Counted from the first letter of the stretch, positions 18,975 through 28,429 are shown. The stretch: 64,000 nt of DNA from Hellea sp. (GCA_013002305.1 JABDKG010000040.1:124001-188000); one strand, 5' to 3'. Program-made: numbers and translations. The notes: generated from the sequence alone by a model not told the origin.

Positions 18975-21104
18975 CTAAGCAGCAACGTCGAATTCTGCGA
19001 GTTGAGCAATTTCGCTTAGACCGCCTATTGGTGATAATACGCGGCAGAGCAATCTATATCGGCCCTCTGGGAGCGAAGTATAAGTGATTGTATTGAGCGC
19101 TTCAAATGACGACCAATTGTCATCAAAACCGACTAGCTGATATTGCATTTGACAGTCGCTTTCATCCAAGTACCAACGGAACTGCAAATCAATTTCGACG
19201 CGCCATTTCCCTGTTTTTACGGTGAAAAAATTTTTCTTGAGCTTAACTTGGGTATTTTGCCATTTTATTTTGCTTAGCAAAGGCGCCGGCGGCGACTTTA
19301 CACTCTCAAGCTTGTCTATATCGATAAATTTTAAACCAGAAGATAGGCCACATGCAATATATTTGCCGTGGGCTTGAATGGAACGACTGGTGGTGAATTC
19401 CCATTGATCCTTACCTGACCCATCGGCCAAACGGTGCAGCATGGAACCAGCATTTGTGTCATAGACGACCAATCCATTTGATGTCCCCGCATATAGACGA
19501 CCATTTCCTGGGCAGTGAAGTGACCAGGCTGCGACCGGTTCCGGCGTTTTGATGAGAAAATTTTGGTGAGAATGAATTGGCTCTATTTGTTCGATCATAT
19601 CATCATGAGCGATGTACATCTCGAACGATTTAGAGTGCGCCAATGCATAGACGTTACTCGTTGGCGTAAGGTGCCCAGCAGATATTTTTTCAACTATATC
19701 GCCTTTTAAACGCCATAACCCGTTGCCCAAGGTCGCTATCCACAGATCATTGTGAGGCCCAATATGTAAAGAGTAGACATATCCTAGACTTGCGCCTGAA
19801 TTATCTAAGACTTCTTGGGTTCCGGCTCCGTCAATCCTTCCTAGGCCACGCAACGTGCCAACATAAAGATAGCCTTTGAAATTGACAACACACCGGCCGG
19901 GCCCCGCTAGGGCCGATTCATGAGTTAAATAGGGTTGTTCATCCATTGAATTTGTAAATGAATGTAGACCATTTTCGGTTGCTGCCCATATTCTACCGTT
20001 TGCATCCATCACGGCATCCCAAACTTTGATGCCTCTTAAAGCCTTCTGATTCTTTTGAAAAAGGACCCCTCTACTTCCGCATAGAATAGATCCTCTGGCT
20101 GATGGTGATATAGACAATATACCCCCGATATCAATTTGTTCTTGGCTTTTGTAGATATGGCGCAATCCACTGATGCGGGCAATGCCGTCTTCGTCTGTCG
20201 CTACCCACACATTCCTAAATTCATCGACCCTTAAATCACGAATGTTTGTCTTCGGAATAAGCTGATCAATATAGGTCATAGTACTGCCATGAATGGAAAT
20301 ACGCCGAAGACTGTCACCTTCACCTGACCATATTAAATTGTCTGCATACAATAGGCTTGATACAGGTGCGAAAGATTGAATCACGATAGCTTGTCGGTCG
20401 TCTTTAAAGTATAAGACAATTCCGGAGTTGCCGCCGATTAGAATTCCGTCTTCGGGGCCCTGCGCGAAACAGGACGGAGCGCCAATGGCATTCTGGATAT
20501 TTGCTGGGATTGAATGCCATTTGCCTTGTTGAAAATAAGCTGCGCCCGTGTCAGGTCCAGCGATCCATAGGGCGTGTTCTTCATCGCGAAATGTTCTTGT
20601 TATTTGCGCGTGAGGTTTTGTGCAAACATTTAGAGATTTAAACTTTCCAGTTTTCTTTACAGAAAAGACGCCCGTTGGGGTGCCTAATATCGCTAAATTG
20701 TCGGACATTATCGTAATAGAATCGATTGTCCCTTTGAACCTTGATTTTCTTAATATGGGCTCGTGAGAATTTAGTTCTAAAATATCTAATCCAAAATCTG
20801 TCCCAACCCAGAGATTGTTTTTATGATCAATTGCCAGACTGCGAATTCCGTGAGAGCTTAGCCCGTCTTTTGGCCCAAATGTCTCAAAGGTAACTCCATT
20901 GTAACAGACCAACCCTGTAGGAGTTGCCGCCCATATGCGCCCGTCCATAGAGATTTCCAATGCGTGCACTTGAGTGCTTGGAAGGTTGTTTTCACGATTA
21001 AACCACCGCGTCGGTAGATCGGTTTTCTTCAAGTCCTTCGGTAAAGGATGTTTTTGATTCTCTGAATCAAAAAAAGGCGACGGTGAAGCATATTGTTGTT
21101 GCAT
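18975..21104 (-). CDS. Propeller-type sensor protein with Y_Y_Y domain, no output domain
   Basis: About 709 residues. Most of the chain is a repeat of short beta-propeller blades like those of two-component regulator propellers: WFNRENNLPSTQVHALEISM, IWAATPTGLVCYNG, LWVGTDFGLDIL, IWAATENGLHSF, LWIATLGNGLWRL and similar. The last 70 residues match a Y_Y_Y Ig-like domain (MQYQLVGFDDNWS, then EGRYRLLCRV). In known members this periplasmic sensor precedes a membrane segment and a histidine kinase or GGDEF domain. Here the chain ends directly after Y_Y_Y, and I see no signal peptide, membrane helix or kinase. I chose the ATG at 21102-21104; a TTG at 21125 is also in frame. No two-component partner is adjacent. 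Confidence 0.8.
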   Translation of the reverse strand: MQQQYASPSPFFDSENQKHPLPKDLKKTDLPTRWFNRENNLPSTQVHALEISMDGRIWAATPTGLVCYNGVTFETFGPKDGLSSHGIRSLAIDHKNNLWVGTDFGLDILELNSHEPILRKSRFKGTIDSITIMSDNLAILGTPTGVFSVKKTGKFKSLNVCTKPHAQITRTFRDEEHALWIAGPDTGAAYFQQGKWHSIPANIQNAIGAPSCFAQGPEDGILIGGNSGIVLYFKDDRQAIVIQSFAPVSSLLYADNLIWSGEGDSLRRISIHGSTMTYIDQLIPKTNIRDLRVDEFRNVWVATDEDGIARISGLRHIYKSQEQIDIGGILSISPSARGSILCGSRGVLFQKNQKALRGIKVWDAVMDANGRIWAATENGLHSFTNSMDEQPYLTHESALAGPGRCVVNFKGYLYVGTLRGLGRIDGAGTQEVLDNSGASLGYVYSLHIGPHNDLWIATLGNGLWRLKGDIVEKISAGHLTPTSNVYALAHSKSFEMYIAHDDMIEQIEPIHSHQNFLIKTPEPVAAWSLHCPGNGRLYAGTSNGLVVYDTNAGSMLHRLADGSGKDQWEFTTSRSIQAHGKYIACGLSSGLKFIDIDKLESVKSPPAPLLSKIKWQNTQVKLKKNFFTVKTGKWRVEIDLQFRWYLDESDCQMQYQLVGFDDNWSSFEALNTITYTSLPEGRYRLLCRVLSPIGGLSEIAQLAEFDVAA

Positions 21105-21173
21105 GTGCCGTTCTTTCCAAACCAAGCATTTAGTTTAGGATGGAATGATTAACTTTCACTTTAATGCCTCACA

Positions 21174-22640
21174 TTAAATCCCAGCAAAGCCTAAAATTAG
21201 GTAAAGTACAAATGTGATCACGCCGCCGATTAGCGCGTAAGGTAACTGTGTCCGGATGTGGTCAATATGGTCACTGGCGCTGGCCATGGATGAAATTATC
21301 GATGTATCCGATGTTGGCGAGCAATGATCGCCGAAGATTCCGCCACCCAGAACTGCGGCGATGGCAAGGCTGACATTTGTGTCCATCGTTTGCGCAAGCG
21401 GAACCGCAATAGCCAGCATGATCGCAAATGTACCCCAGCTTGTGCCTGTACTAAAAGCGATGAAACAGGTGATGACAAATATCAGCGCTGGAACGAGCGC
21501 CGGGGAAATATATTTTGACGCTTGTTCGGCGACATAATCGCCCGTGCCAAGGTCATTGCAAATATTACCAATCGCAAAAGCAAGAACCATAAGGATAGCA
21601 AGCGGAAGAAGCGCGCCCATGCCCTTCATGAAAGTATCAAAGCTCTCTCTTATTCTTAGAGTGCCTGTCAATTTATACATCAGTGCGGCGATAATGCAGG
21701 CAAAGCTGCTGGCATAGAGAATAGAGGAGCCACCAGAACCTTCACGGAGCGCCAGAAAAACATCGCCCTTGCCGGCTTCCCAACCGGTCATGATCAAGAA
21801 AGTTGGAACCAAAGCAACCAGCGATAGGATCGGAATGATCATATTGCGGGCTTTTGGAATGGCGCCTTTTTTGATCGGCATTTCAAGCGCCTCATCACCA
21901 ACCATGGGCTGAGCGCCGTCACGGATGAGTTTGCCGGTTTCGGCGGCGCGGACTTCTGCGGATTTCATCTCGCCAATATCGCGTCCGGATAGGATCACAT
22001 AGAGCATGATGATGATTACCAGCATGGGATAAAAGTTGAAGATCAACGCTTTGAAAAGATCATTAAATCCGCCGGTCAGTCCAAGCGTCGCCAGATGACC
22101 AATAATAAAAGCGCCCCAAGCATTGAACGGAAACAAAATGCAAGAGGGGGCTGATGTGCTGTCGGCTATATAGGCCAGTTTTTCGCGCGGAATCTTAAGT
22201 CGATCAAAAACAGGCCTATAAAGCGTGCCAACCGTCAGTATCGAAATATTGCTCTCAATAAATAAGAAGGTCCCGGTTAAGAGCGCCAAAATTTCAACCT
22301 TTTTGCGCTGGCCGCGCGTGGTGGCTTTGGCAGATTCTTTATCAAGATATTTTAAAATACGCCGGACAAAGCCGTCGACTCCGCCGGAGCGCTGGGTCAG
22401 GGCAATCAGCCCGCCAATTACGAGGGTGAAAATGACGATTTTTGTATTATAATTACTGGAAAACACATTGGCTAGACCCTCAAGTGTGTCGAGCGTTCCA
22501 TAGAACGGATTCCAATCTGCCAAGATAGTGAAGCCAAGCCAGATACCGGCCAGAAGGGAAAGAAAAACCTGCCGTGTATAGAGCGCTAGAGCGATCGCCA
22601 TGACAGGCGGCAAAACCGAAAGAAGACCAACAGATTCCAT
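21174..22640 (-). CDS. Na+/H+ antiporter, NhaC family
   Basis: A 488-residue polytopic membrane protein. It has the NhaC-family signature features: an early LAGIWLGFTILADWNPF segment, a GTFLFIESNISILTVG stretch in the middle, FSTGTSWGTFAIMLAIAVP and the motif GGGIFGDHCSPTSDTSIISSM in the C-terminal half, which contains the conserved HCSPxSDT sequence. Members exchange Na+ for H+, and some relatives (Mal/lactate type) carry organic acids. About 11-12 membrane segments are likely. It fits a marine organism, though that is inference. It stands between the propeller protein and the MATE gene on the same strand. Confidence 0.9.
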   Translation of the reverse strand: MESVGLLSVLPPVMAIALALYTRQVFLSLLAGIWLGFTILADWNPFYGTLDTLEGLANVFSSNYNTKIVIFTLVIGGLIALTQRSGGVDGFVRRILKYLDKESAKATTRGQRKKVEILALLTGTFLFIESNISILTVGTLYRPVFDRLKIPREKLAYIADSTSAPSCILFPFNAWGAFIIGHLATLGLTGGFNDLFKALIFNFYPMLVIIIMLYVILSGRDIGEMKSAEVRAAETGKLIRDGAQPMVGDEALEMPIKKGAIPKARNMIIPILSLVALVPTFLIMTGWEAGKGDVFLALREGSGGSSILYASSFACIIAALMYKLTGTLRIRESFDTFMKGMGALLPLAILMVLAFAIGNICNDLGTGDYVAEQASKYISPALVPALIFVITCFIAFSTGTSWGTFAIMLAIAVPLAQTMDTNVSLAIAAVLGGGIFGDHCSPTSDTSIISSMASASDHIDHIRTQLPYALIGGVITFVLYLILGFAGI

Positions 22641-22672
22641 AAATCTGCTCTAGCCGAGTTTTCCGAGTCTGG

Positions 22673-23977
22673 CTAGGCGGGCCTGACCTTCGGATAGTAA
22701 AAATAAAGCGTGGCCGCGCGCGCAAGATAATAAGCCCAAAATGCATACCAAATTCGCGTGGGACCGAGGCTTTCGGGCAGGGTAAAGTGTATAGCGAGAT
22801 AGATAGCCAGCGCAGCAAGACCGGCATTACGCATTTCCTTGGTCTTGGTGATACCGATGAAAATGCCGTCCATCTGATAGGCCCCTGCGCCGAGCAGCGG
22901 AACCATCGCGCAAAAGGGAAGATATTTCTTAGCCATGTCCCGAATGTCAGTTTCCGTCGTTAAGAGATCGATCGCCCAAGGACCAAGAAAATATATTGCT
23001 AGCGAACAGATCAGGCCAAACAGATAGGCAAATTCCGTCGTGAGTCGAACTGCCCTGTCAAATTCCGGCCGTGACCTGGCACCAAAGGCTGCGCCAACCC
23101 TCGCTTCGGCCGTATTGGCGAATCCGTCAAGTATGAAGGCTGATAGGGTAATCAGTTGAAGATGAATATGAAATCCAGAGAGAAAGAGGTCACCCTGCGC
23201 GGCGGCAGCGCTTGAGAAAAATGTAAAACCGAGGGTCAGCGCCGCCGTGCGGATAAAGATATTTGTATTGGCCTCGCCCAAAGTTGTGAGGGCGGCGACA
23301 TTTAATATATTTCCGCGTCGCAACAATTGTTTGCGAATGCCGCCGCGTTTTTTGATAATTCGCACCGCCAGTACAAGACCCGTAAACAGGCCTATCCATT
23401 CGGCGACGGCGGTTGCAATGCCAACGCCTGTCAGGCCCCAGCCAAATTCAGCGACAAACAAAAAGGAAAGGACAATATTTAATCCGTTAAAAATTATCTG
23501 CATGACGAGCGCGTTACCGGCGCGGCCGAGACCGATGAACCAGCCCATTATAGCAATCAGCCCGAGATAGGCCGGGAGCCCCCAAAGCCTTGCCTGAATA
23601 TAGATCGCGCCAGCCGATTCGGTTTCCGGTGTGCCTTGGTAGAAATAATATCCGGCCGGGATGAGCAAAAATTGCAGTAAAAATATAGTCAGGCCTAAAA
23701 TAATGCCGAGCGGAACGGCCCGGTAAAGGTGGGACTGAACCGCCGCCTCGTCCTTTGCGCCCTCGGCTTGCGCTGAAAGGCCGGCGGTTGTCATGCGTAG
23801 AAATCCGAAACCCCAATATATGATTGCGTAAATGGCAGCGCCGGCGCTCATACCGGCGAGCGCAACGGGCTCAAACCGGCCAATGACAAAAGTATCGACA
23901 ATTGCAGCCAGCCCAATGGCGGCATTGGCCAGAATGATCGGCCAACTTTGTGAGAAAACTTGCGCCCGGTTTAAAAT
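22673..23977 (-). CDS. MATE family efflux transporter (DinF-like), noncanonical start
   Basis: A 12-TM multidrug/toxin exporter of about 434 residues. From the first ATG in frame (23849-23851) only 392 residues result, and the conserved N-terminal segment SQSWPIILANAAIGLAAI, followed by VDTFVIGRF, is missed. That segment is plainly encoded in frame upstream, but the frame back to the TAA at 23990-23992 contains no ATG, GTG or TTG. The first plausible initiator is ATT at 23975-23977 with AGG 9 bp before it, at the stop codon of the thioesterase gene. Translation from ATT/ATC/CTG, coupled to the upstream gene, or an undetected frameshift would explain this. Family assignment is firm; the start is not. 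Confidence 0.82.
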   Translation of the reverse strand: MLNRAQVFSQSWPIILANAAIGLAAIVDTFVIGRFEPVALAGMSAGAAIYAIIYWGFGFLRMTTAGLSAQAEGAKDEAAVQSHLYRAVPLGIILGLTIFLLQFLLIPAGYYFYQGTPETESAGAIYIQARLWGLPAYLGLIAIMGWFIGLGRAGNALVMQIIFNGLNIVLSFLFVAEFGWGLTGVGIATAVAEWIGLFTGLVLAVRIIKKRGGIRKQLLRRGNILNVAALTTLGEANTNIFIRTAALTLGFTFFSSAAAAQGDLFLSGFHIHLQLITLSAFILDGFANTAEARVGAAFGARSRPEFDRAVRLTTEFAYLFGLICSLAIYFLGPWAIDLLTTETDIRDMAKKYLPFCAMVPLLGAGAYQMDGIFIGITKTKEMRNAGLAALAIYLAIHFTLPESLGPTRIWYAFWAYYLARAATLYFYYPKVRPA

Positions 23978-23982
23978 CGGAT

Positions 23983-24396
23983 CTAGCCTTTATAATCAGC
24001 AGTCAGGAAATTGCCCATCAAAACAGCGACCGGATTATCCATATCATCCTGCCAGGCTTCGACCCGAACATTGGCGATCCGCGAGCCTTGCCGAACAATA
24101 TTAGTGCGCGCAAAACAGTCTTGAGGTTTGCCGCGGCGCAAATAGCCAATATTGAGGCCGATAGGTTTTGGGACCTTAGTATAGTCGCCGCTAAACATCA
24201 GGCCCGCAATCGCCGACACTTCTAAAAATCCGCCGATCGCCCCGCCGTGCAATGCTGGCAAAAACGGATTGCCGATATTCTTCTCTTGATAGCGCATGAC
24301 CATGGTCAGCTCTTCATCCATCAATATCGGTTCGACATTGATAAAAGACGCGTAGGGCAGTTTGCCCAAAACTCTGACAATTTCCGCGCCGGTCAT
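23983..24396 (-). CDS. Hotdog-fold thioesterase (PaaI-like)
   Basis: A 137-residue single hotdog domain. The helix motif HGGAIGGFLEVSAIAGL, typical of the 4HBT/PaaI family, is at about residues 49-65, and the strand GLNIGYLRRGKPQDCFART follows. Such proteins hydrolyse acyl-CoA thioesters; the substrate is unknown. The start overlaps the stop of the preceding hotdog gene by 4 bp, so the two form a pair and may act as a heteromer, which is inference. Its TAG (23983-23985) lies directly before the MATE coding frame. Confidence 0.82.
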   Translation of the reverse strand: MTGAEIVRVLGKLPYASFINVEPILMDEELTMVMRYQEKNIGNPFLPALHGGAIGGFLEVSAIAGLMFSGDYTKVPKPIGLNIGYLRRGKPQDCFARTNIVRQGSRIANVRVEAWQDDMDNPVAVLMGNFLTADYKG

Positions 24397-24857
24397 GGCT
24401 TGCCTCCGGCATGCGAGATCATAAATGTGGCCTGCGACGTGGCGACCGGATCATTATCGTCGCCGTCATGGGCGATTGCGCGCACAAAGGCGATGTGATG
24501 AGTGGTTTTATAACAATGGGCTGTGGCGATAACCGTCTCGCCCGGTTTGGCAGGACGCATGTAATCGATCGATAAATCGAGGGTCGCGACGCCGGTCATG
24601 GCCAGAATATTTTCCTCGGTAACAATTGCCGCAACTGCCGCAAGGCCGCTAACTTGATCCAGCACCGTCGTGATAGCGCCGCCGTGAATAACCCGCGTTG
24701 CCGGGTCGCCAATAATCTTGGCACTATACGGAAGAGCCATGGTCGCTTTCCCGCGATCAACCGAAACAAATTTTATTCCAAGCGCTTTTCCGTGCGGAAC
24801 GCCTTCCACAAAAGCCGGGGCCATAGCCCACATTTTCTCCATGACACTGTCACTCAT
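24393..24857 (-). CDS. Hotdog-fold thioesterase (PaaI-like)
   Basis: A 154-residue hotdog protein similar in layout to the gene that follows it. The motif VIHGGAITTVLDQVSGLAA (about 52-70) is the HGG-helix signature, with an Asp/Gln at the catalytic turn, and LSIDYMRPAKPGETVIATA is the typical central strand. It probably acts on acyl-CoA esters, substrate unknown. It overlaps the next thioesterase gene by 4 bp. Tandem PaaI-like genes are common in alphaproteobacteria. Confidence 0.84.
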   Translation of the reverse strand: MSDSVMEKMWAMAPAFVEGVPHGKALGIKFVSVDRGKATMALPYSAKIIGDPATRVIHGGAITTVLDQVSGLAAVAAIVTEENILAMTGVATLDLSIDYMRPAKPGETVIATAHCYKTTHHIAFVRAIAHDGDDNDPVATSQATFMISHAGGKP

Positions 24858-24898
24858 GGCGCTTTTGCTGACATGGTTTCATCAGCCTTGCAAGCAGG

Positions 24899-25375
24899 CT
24901 AGAGCGATTTTTTCATGTAAAGCGAACATCCCATGGGATTGTCGTAATAGCGGTCAATATCAGTGAAACCGAGCTGACGATAAATTTTAACCGCGTGGCT
25001 AAGCGCCGGATCTGTGTCCAGATATATTTCGGAAAACTCACGGCGGCGCGCCTCATCCATGGCCGCGACTGTGAGGCGCTCCCCGAGCTTGTGCCCCCGT
25101 CCCGTCGCCCGGGCGTAAAGCCGTTTGAGCTCGGCAATATCCGGTTTGAACTTTTTGACGCCGCAAGCCGCGACCGGTTCGCCGCCGAGCTTGGCGAGCA
25201 AGATAAATTCGTAAACATCGGGGAAGGATGCGAACTCTTTCTTCGTATCTTGAAAATCAAGCGGCTGGCAGAGAAAATCTTCGATAAATTCCAGATATTC
25301 AAGAAACAGCACTTTGACGGCCGCAATATCTTCAGGACTTTGGGCGAGATTTATGGAAATTGAGCCAGACGACAT
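24899..25375 (-). CDS. GNAT family N-acetyltransferase
   Basis: A 158-residue GNAT protein. The core strand KPDIAELKRLYARA leads into the acetyl-CoA pyrophosphate loop TGRGHKLGERL, then helix VAAMDEARRR, and the motif B region IYLDTDPALSHAVKIYRQLGF matches the family. The acceptor is unknown. It is the first gene on the minus strand of a run that continues with the two hotdog genes and the MATE gene. It follows the PodJ-like gene by 25 bp, also on the minus strand. Confidence 0.86.
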   Translation of the reverse strand: MSSGSISINLAQSPEDIAAVKVLFLEYLEFIEDFLCQPLDFQDTKKEFASFPDVYEFILLAKLGGEPVAACGVKKFKPDIAELKRLYARATGRGHKLGERLTVAAMDEARRREFSEIYLDTDPALSHAVKIYRQLGFTDIDRYYDNPMGCSLYMKKSL

Positions 25376-25400
25376 AGCCGTCTTTTAACGGCAATTCTAC

Positions 25401-28400
25401 CTAGACGCCAGCGGCAGCTTCAAGGCGGTCGATTAAAGAGGCTGAAATTGCGCCGGTTTCAGGCAAACCATTGGAGCGTTCAAAAGCGATAACCGCTGCC
25501 TGTGTTTTTGGGCCCATATCGCCGTCCGGAACACCAACTTCATACCCTAATTGACCGAGAAGTGATTGCGCGTCGCGGACTAGATCTGCTGATGGCCGCA
25601 TATCCTGTTCGGGTAATGTCCAAGGGACGTCGCGAAAAATACCATTGGCCGCTTCATCAATTGAGGTTGGCTTAAACTGGGCGATCCGGCGATCTGCCCG
25701 ATCGATTTCGCTCTTTGTCATATTGGCTTTGAGATTTGTAAGCTGCCCGCTCGCCAACTGATCGCCTTGTTTAGACGCAATTGAAAACCAGACATAGGCG
25801 GATTCAAAATCGTCTTTAATTTCTGGCGTTGATCCATACAGGACACCCAAATTATACTGCGAGTCTACGACCCCGCGCTCAGCGGCTTTTTCAAACCAGG
25901 ATAAAGCTGTGGTCATGTCCGGGGCAACGCCGCCGCGGCCTTCGGCATAGTAAAGACCAAGATCGTGCATGGCGACACGGTTGCCAGCCAGCGCCGCTCG
26001 TTCTGTCAATTGCCGGGCCATTTTTGGGTCAGCCGTGACGCCAACGCCGGCTTCATATAATTTTGCGAGGCGATATTGCGCCGCCGGTTGACCTTGATTG
26101 GCGGCAGAGCGAATATATTTGATACCGTCCTGAGTACGGCCAGCGTCCAGATAGCTTATGCCCAGCTGAAACTGTGCGACGGCGTTGCCGCCTTTTGCAG
26201 CGTCTTCTAGACTGCCTGCGTCGGCTGTCGACGCGGTTATAACAGGTATGTCCGTTCCAGCAATAATTCCAGCCGATCCGTCAATTTGGGCTGTGGGTTC
26301 AATAGTTAAAACCTCGGAAACGAGAACCGGAGCTTCACCAGCCGGCACAATTGATGATGGCTGAGTTGATACCTGGGCGGGTTCTAGGGCGTCGCCGCCC
26401 ATAAAACTTTTTAGTCCGAAAAATCCAAGACCTGCTAGAGCGACTGCCAGTACTGCGACCCGTAAGTTGCGCCCGGAAACCGGCAATTTGCTTAAAACAG
26501 ACTCGCCATCAGAGTTGTCTTTAACTTTTTTCTTTCGGCCTGATTTCTTGGCGTGCGGGTTTTCAATGTGACCTGGTCGTGACACGGCCGGTTCACTAAC
26601 TGTTTCAGGTGCGGGAATGGCTGTTGCCGTTTCGCCATAACCTGGATTATCGTACGGCAGTTCATTGGCGCTGAATGCTTGATCCGGCACAAATTCAATC
26701 GGTCCCTCAGACGGGTCATAGACCGGCATTTGTGTTGGAGTCTGCATTTCCGCGGCTGGCGGCAATTCCGGATAGGCGAATGCGTCCTGCACCGGAGCGG
26801 GTTGAGTCTGCACTGGCGGTAAAAGCGCGGCTTGAGCCGGATCAACATAATGGTGCTGCACCGGCTGGGCAGGTTGATTTGAACCTGGCTGAAATTCTTG
26901 AGGCATATCAAGTGCCGCTTCGGCTTGATTGCCGTAGGCCGGAAGGGAGCCATACTCGGGCTGGACCGGAGCAACATAGGCTTCAGGGACCGGGAAATGC
27001 TCAATATTACTTGGAACCGGACTCTGAACGGGAGCTTCGGCGACGCTTGGCTGCGGCGGCACGATGTCGGTAGGTGCCGATATTTCGGCGGCGGCAACGG
27101 CAAATGCATCTTCATACTCTATTGGGGACATGGCCGCCGCCGCGGTTTGTTCAAGCGGTTGCGTTAGCCCAAATTCCAACTTGTCCAATCGATCTGAAAG
27201 ATTATTCAAAGTACGATCCAAAGAAAGATTATGATTGCGCACGCTATTTTCGAGATTTTCCATTCGGGTTGAAAGGTCGTTGCGTTGTTGATCAAAATCT
27301 TTTTGAGTTTGTGCGGCGACATCATTCATTTTTTCGCGCAGATCTAGATTTTGCCGCTCTAATTTAGTTTGATAATTTTCTGCCGTTTTGAGGACATCAT
27401 CACCGATCTTACGGATTGCTGCGGCGGTTGTGTCTTCGACGGCGCGTATACGATCATAGGCCAGAGACTGAACGCTGGAAACGCTAGCTTCGATTTCCGA
27501 TAGTTTTTCAGATTGCCGATCAATTCTGGATTGGGTCGTCTTAAAGCGGCTATCAATGGCCCGCGCCAGCTCGGCGATGTGACGATTGATTTTGGTCAGA
27601 GCCTGGCTGCGGGTATGCTCTGCAACGGATAAGCGCTGTTCGCTACGCTGTAACGCGGCGTCAAGTCCGCCCGCTGACGGGTTTTGAATTGCGGATTTTA
27701 ACTCAGTTGCAATCGTGCGTTTGGTTTCAGCCAGTGACGAGGTCAAAAAGCTCGTAAGTTGATCAACACGCCGGGTTAAAGCCGCGTGATTGACATGGTG
27801 ATGGTCTTTGACTTGCTTCTCGAGGGCGGCATAGGCGGCTTCGAGCGACTTTACACTTTTGCGGGTTTTTGTATCCGCGCCTTTCAGCATTGTGGTAATC
27901 CGGTCAATATGGGCCCGCAGCGAGGCGACAGTTTCTTTATTGCTCGCGGTTGGGGTTGGGGACTTTGTTTGGGCCTTAGCCTCAGTGGCTGTTTTAACAC
28001 GGGTTTTAACGGGCGCTTTGACGGTTGCCTTGGCTTTGGCGGTTGTCTTGCCTTTTTCAAGTGGCTGGGCTTTGGCCGTTGCAACCGGCTTACGGACGAG
28101 GGGCTTTGGCGTTTTCCCAGTTAGTTTGGATGATTTCGCGGCCGTTTTAACGGGCGCCTTTGCGACGCTAGTCGGAGCTTTTCTTTTTTGTGCTGCTTTC
28201 TGAACGGCCTTAGCGGATACCTTCTTTTTCGCTGTTACAGGTTTTTTTGCTGAAACTGTTTTATTAGTCGCAGCCGCCTTTTTAGTCGAAACCGCCTTTT
28301 TAGGTACAGCAGCCTTTTTGGGGGACTTAGCTTTAGCGGTTGCCTTGACGGTTTTCACGCCTTTAGGCGCTGACTTTGACTGAGTTTGTCGTTTTGCCAT
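25401..28400 (-). CDS. PodJ-like polarity protein: basic tail, coiled coil, TM, Sel1 repeats, PG-binding domain
   Basis: A 999-residue protein with the Caulobacter PodJ order: N-terminal cytosolic coiled coil (about 155-430), a Pro/Gln-rich linker (430-640), one membrane segment (about 645-667), periplasmic Sel1/TPR-like repeats (about 733-880, for example AAKGGNAVAQFQLGISYLDAG) and a C-terminal peptidoglycan-binding domain (about 938-995). PodJ localises pili and adhesion functions to one pole. Distinct here is the first 155 residues, a Lys/Ala/Thr/Pro-rich tail of KKA, AKA and VK units like histone H1 or AlgP, not something I know from PodJ. Many alphaproteobacterial Sel1/PG-binding proteins share the C-terminal half, so PodJ orthology is probable but not proved. 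Confidence 0.72.
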   Translation of the reverse strand: MAKRQTQSKSAPKGVKTVKATAKAKSPKKAAVPKKAVSTKKAAATNKTVSAKKPVTAKKKVSAKAVQKAAQKRKAPTSVAKAPVKTAAKSSKLTGKTPKPLVRKPVATAKAQPLEKGKTTAKAKATVKAPVKTRVKTATEAKAQTKSPTPTASNKETVASLRAHIDRITTMLKGADTKTRKSVKSLEAAYAALEKQVKDHHHVNHAALTRRVDQLTSFLTSSLAETKRTIATELKSAIQNPSAGGLDAALQRSEQRLSVAEHTRSQALTKINRHIAELARAIDSRFKTTQSRIDRQSEKLSEIEASVSSVQSLAYDRIRAVEDTTAAAIRKIGDDVLKTAENYQTKLERQNLDLREKMNDVAAQTQKDFDQQRNDLSTRMENLENSVRNHNLSLDRTLNNLSDRLDKLEFGLTQPLEQTAAAAMSPIEYEDAFAVAAAEISAPTDIVPPQPSVAEAPVQSPVPSNIEHFPVPEAYVAPVQPEYGSLPAYGNQAEAALDMPQEFQPGSNQPAQPVQHHYVDPAQAALLPPVQTQPAPVQDAFAYPELPPAAEMQTPTQMPVYDPSEGPIEFVPDQAFSANELPYDNPGYGETATAIPAPETVSEPAVSRPGHIENPHAKKSGRKKKVKDNSDGESVLSKLPVSGRNLRVAVLAVALAGLGFFGLKSFMGGDALEPAQVSTQPSSIVPAGEAPVLVSEVLTIEPTAQIDGSAGIIAGTDIPVITASTADAGSLEDAAKGGNAVAQFQLGISYLDAGRTQDGIKYIRSAANQGQPAAQYRLAKLYEAGVGVTADPKMARQLTERAALAGNRVAMHDLGLYYAEGRGGVAPDMTTALSWFEKAAERGVVDSQYNLGVLYGSTPEIKDDFESAYVWFSIASKQGDQLASGQLTNLKANMTKSEIDRADRRIAQFKPTSIDEAANGIFRDVPWTLPEQDMRPSADLVRDAQSLLGQLGYEVGVPDGDMGPKTQAAVIAFERSNGLPETGAISASLIDRLEAAAGV

Positions 28401-28424
28401 GTCTTAAATACCCGGAAATCCTTA

Positions 28425-28429
28425 GAATC
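28425..28429. promoter_or_regulatory. GANTC (CcrM) methylation site in the PodJ-like gene promoter
   Basis: GAATC, a CcrM target, lies 25 bp upstream of the PodJ-like start codon. In alphaproteobacteria with CcrM and GcrA, such sites in promoters allow cell-cycle timing. One site alone is weak evidence. Confidence 0.35.

Noticed and set aside
26675-27073. Open frame of 132 codons opposite the Pro/Gln-rich part of the PodJ-like gene
   Set aside because: Low-complexity coding on the other strand creates open frames on all strands here.
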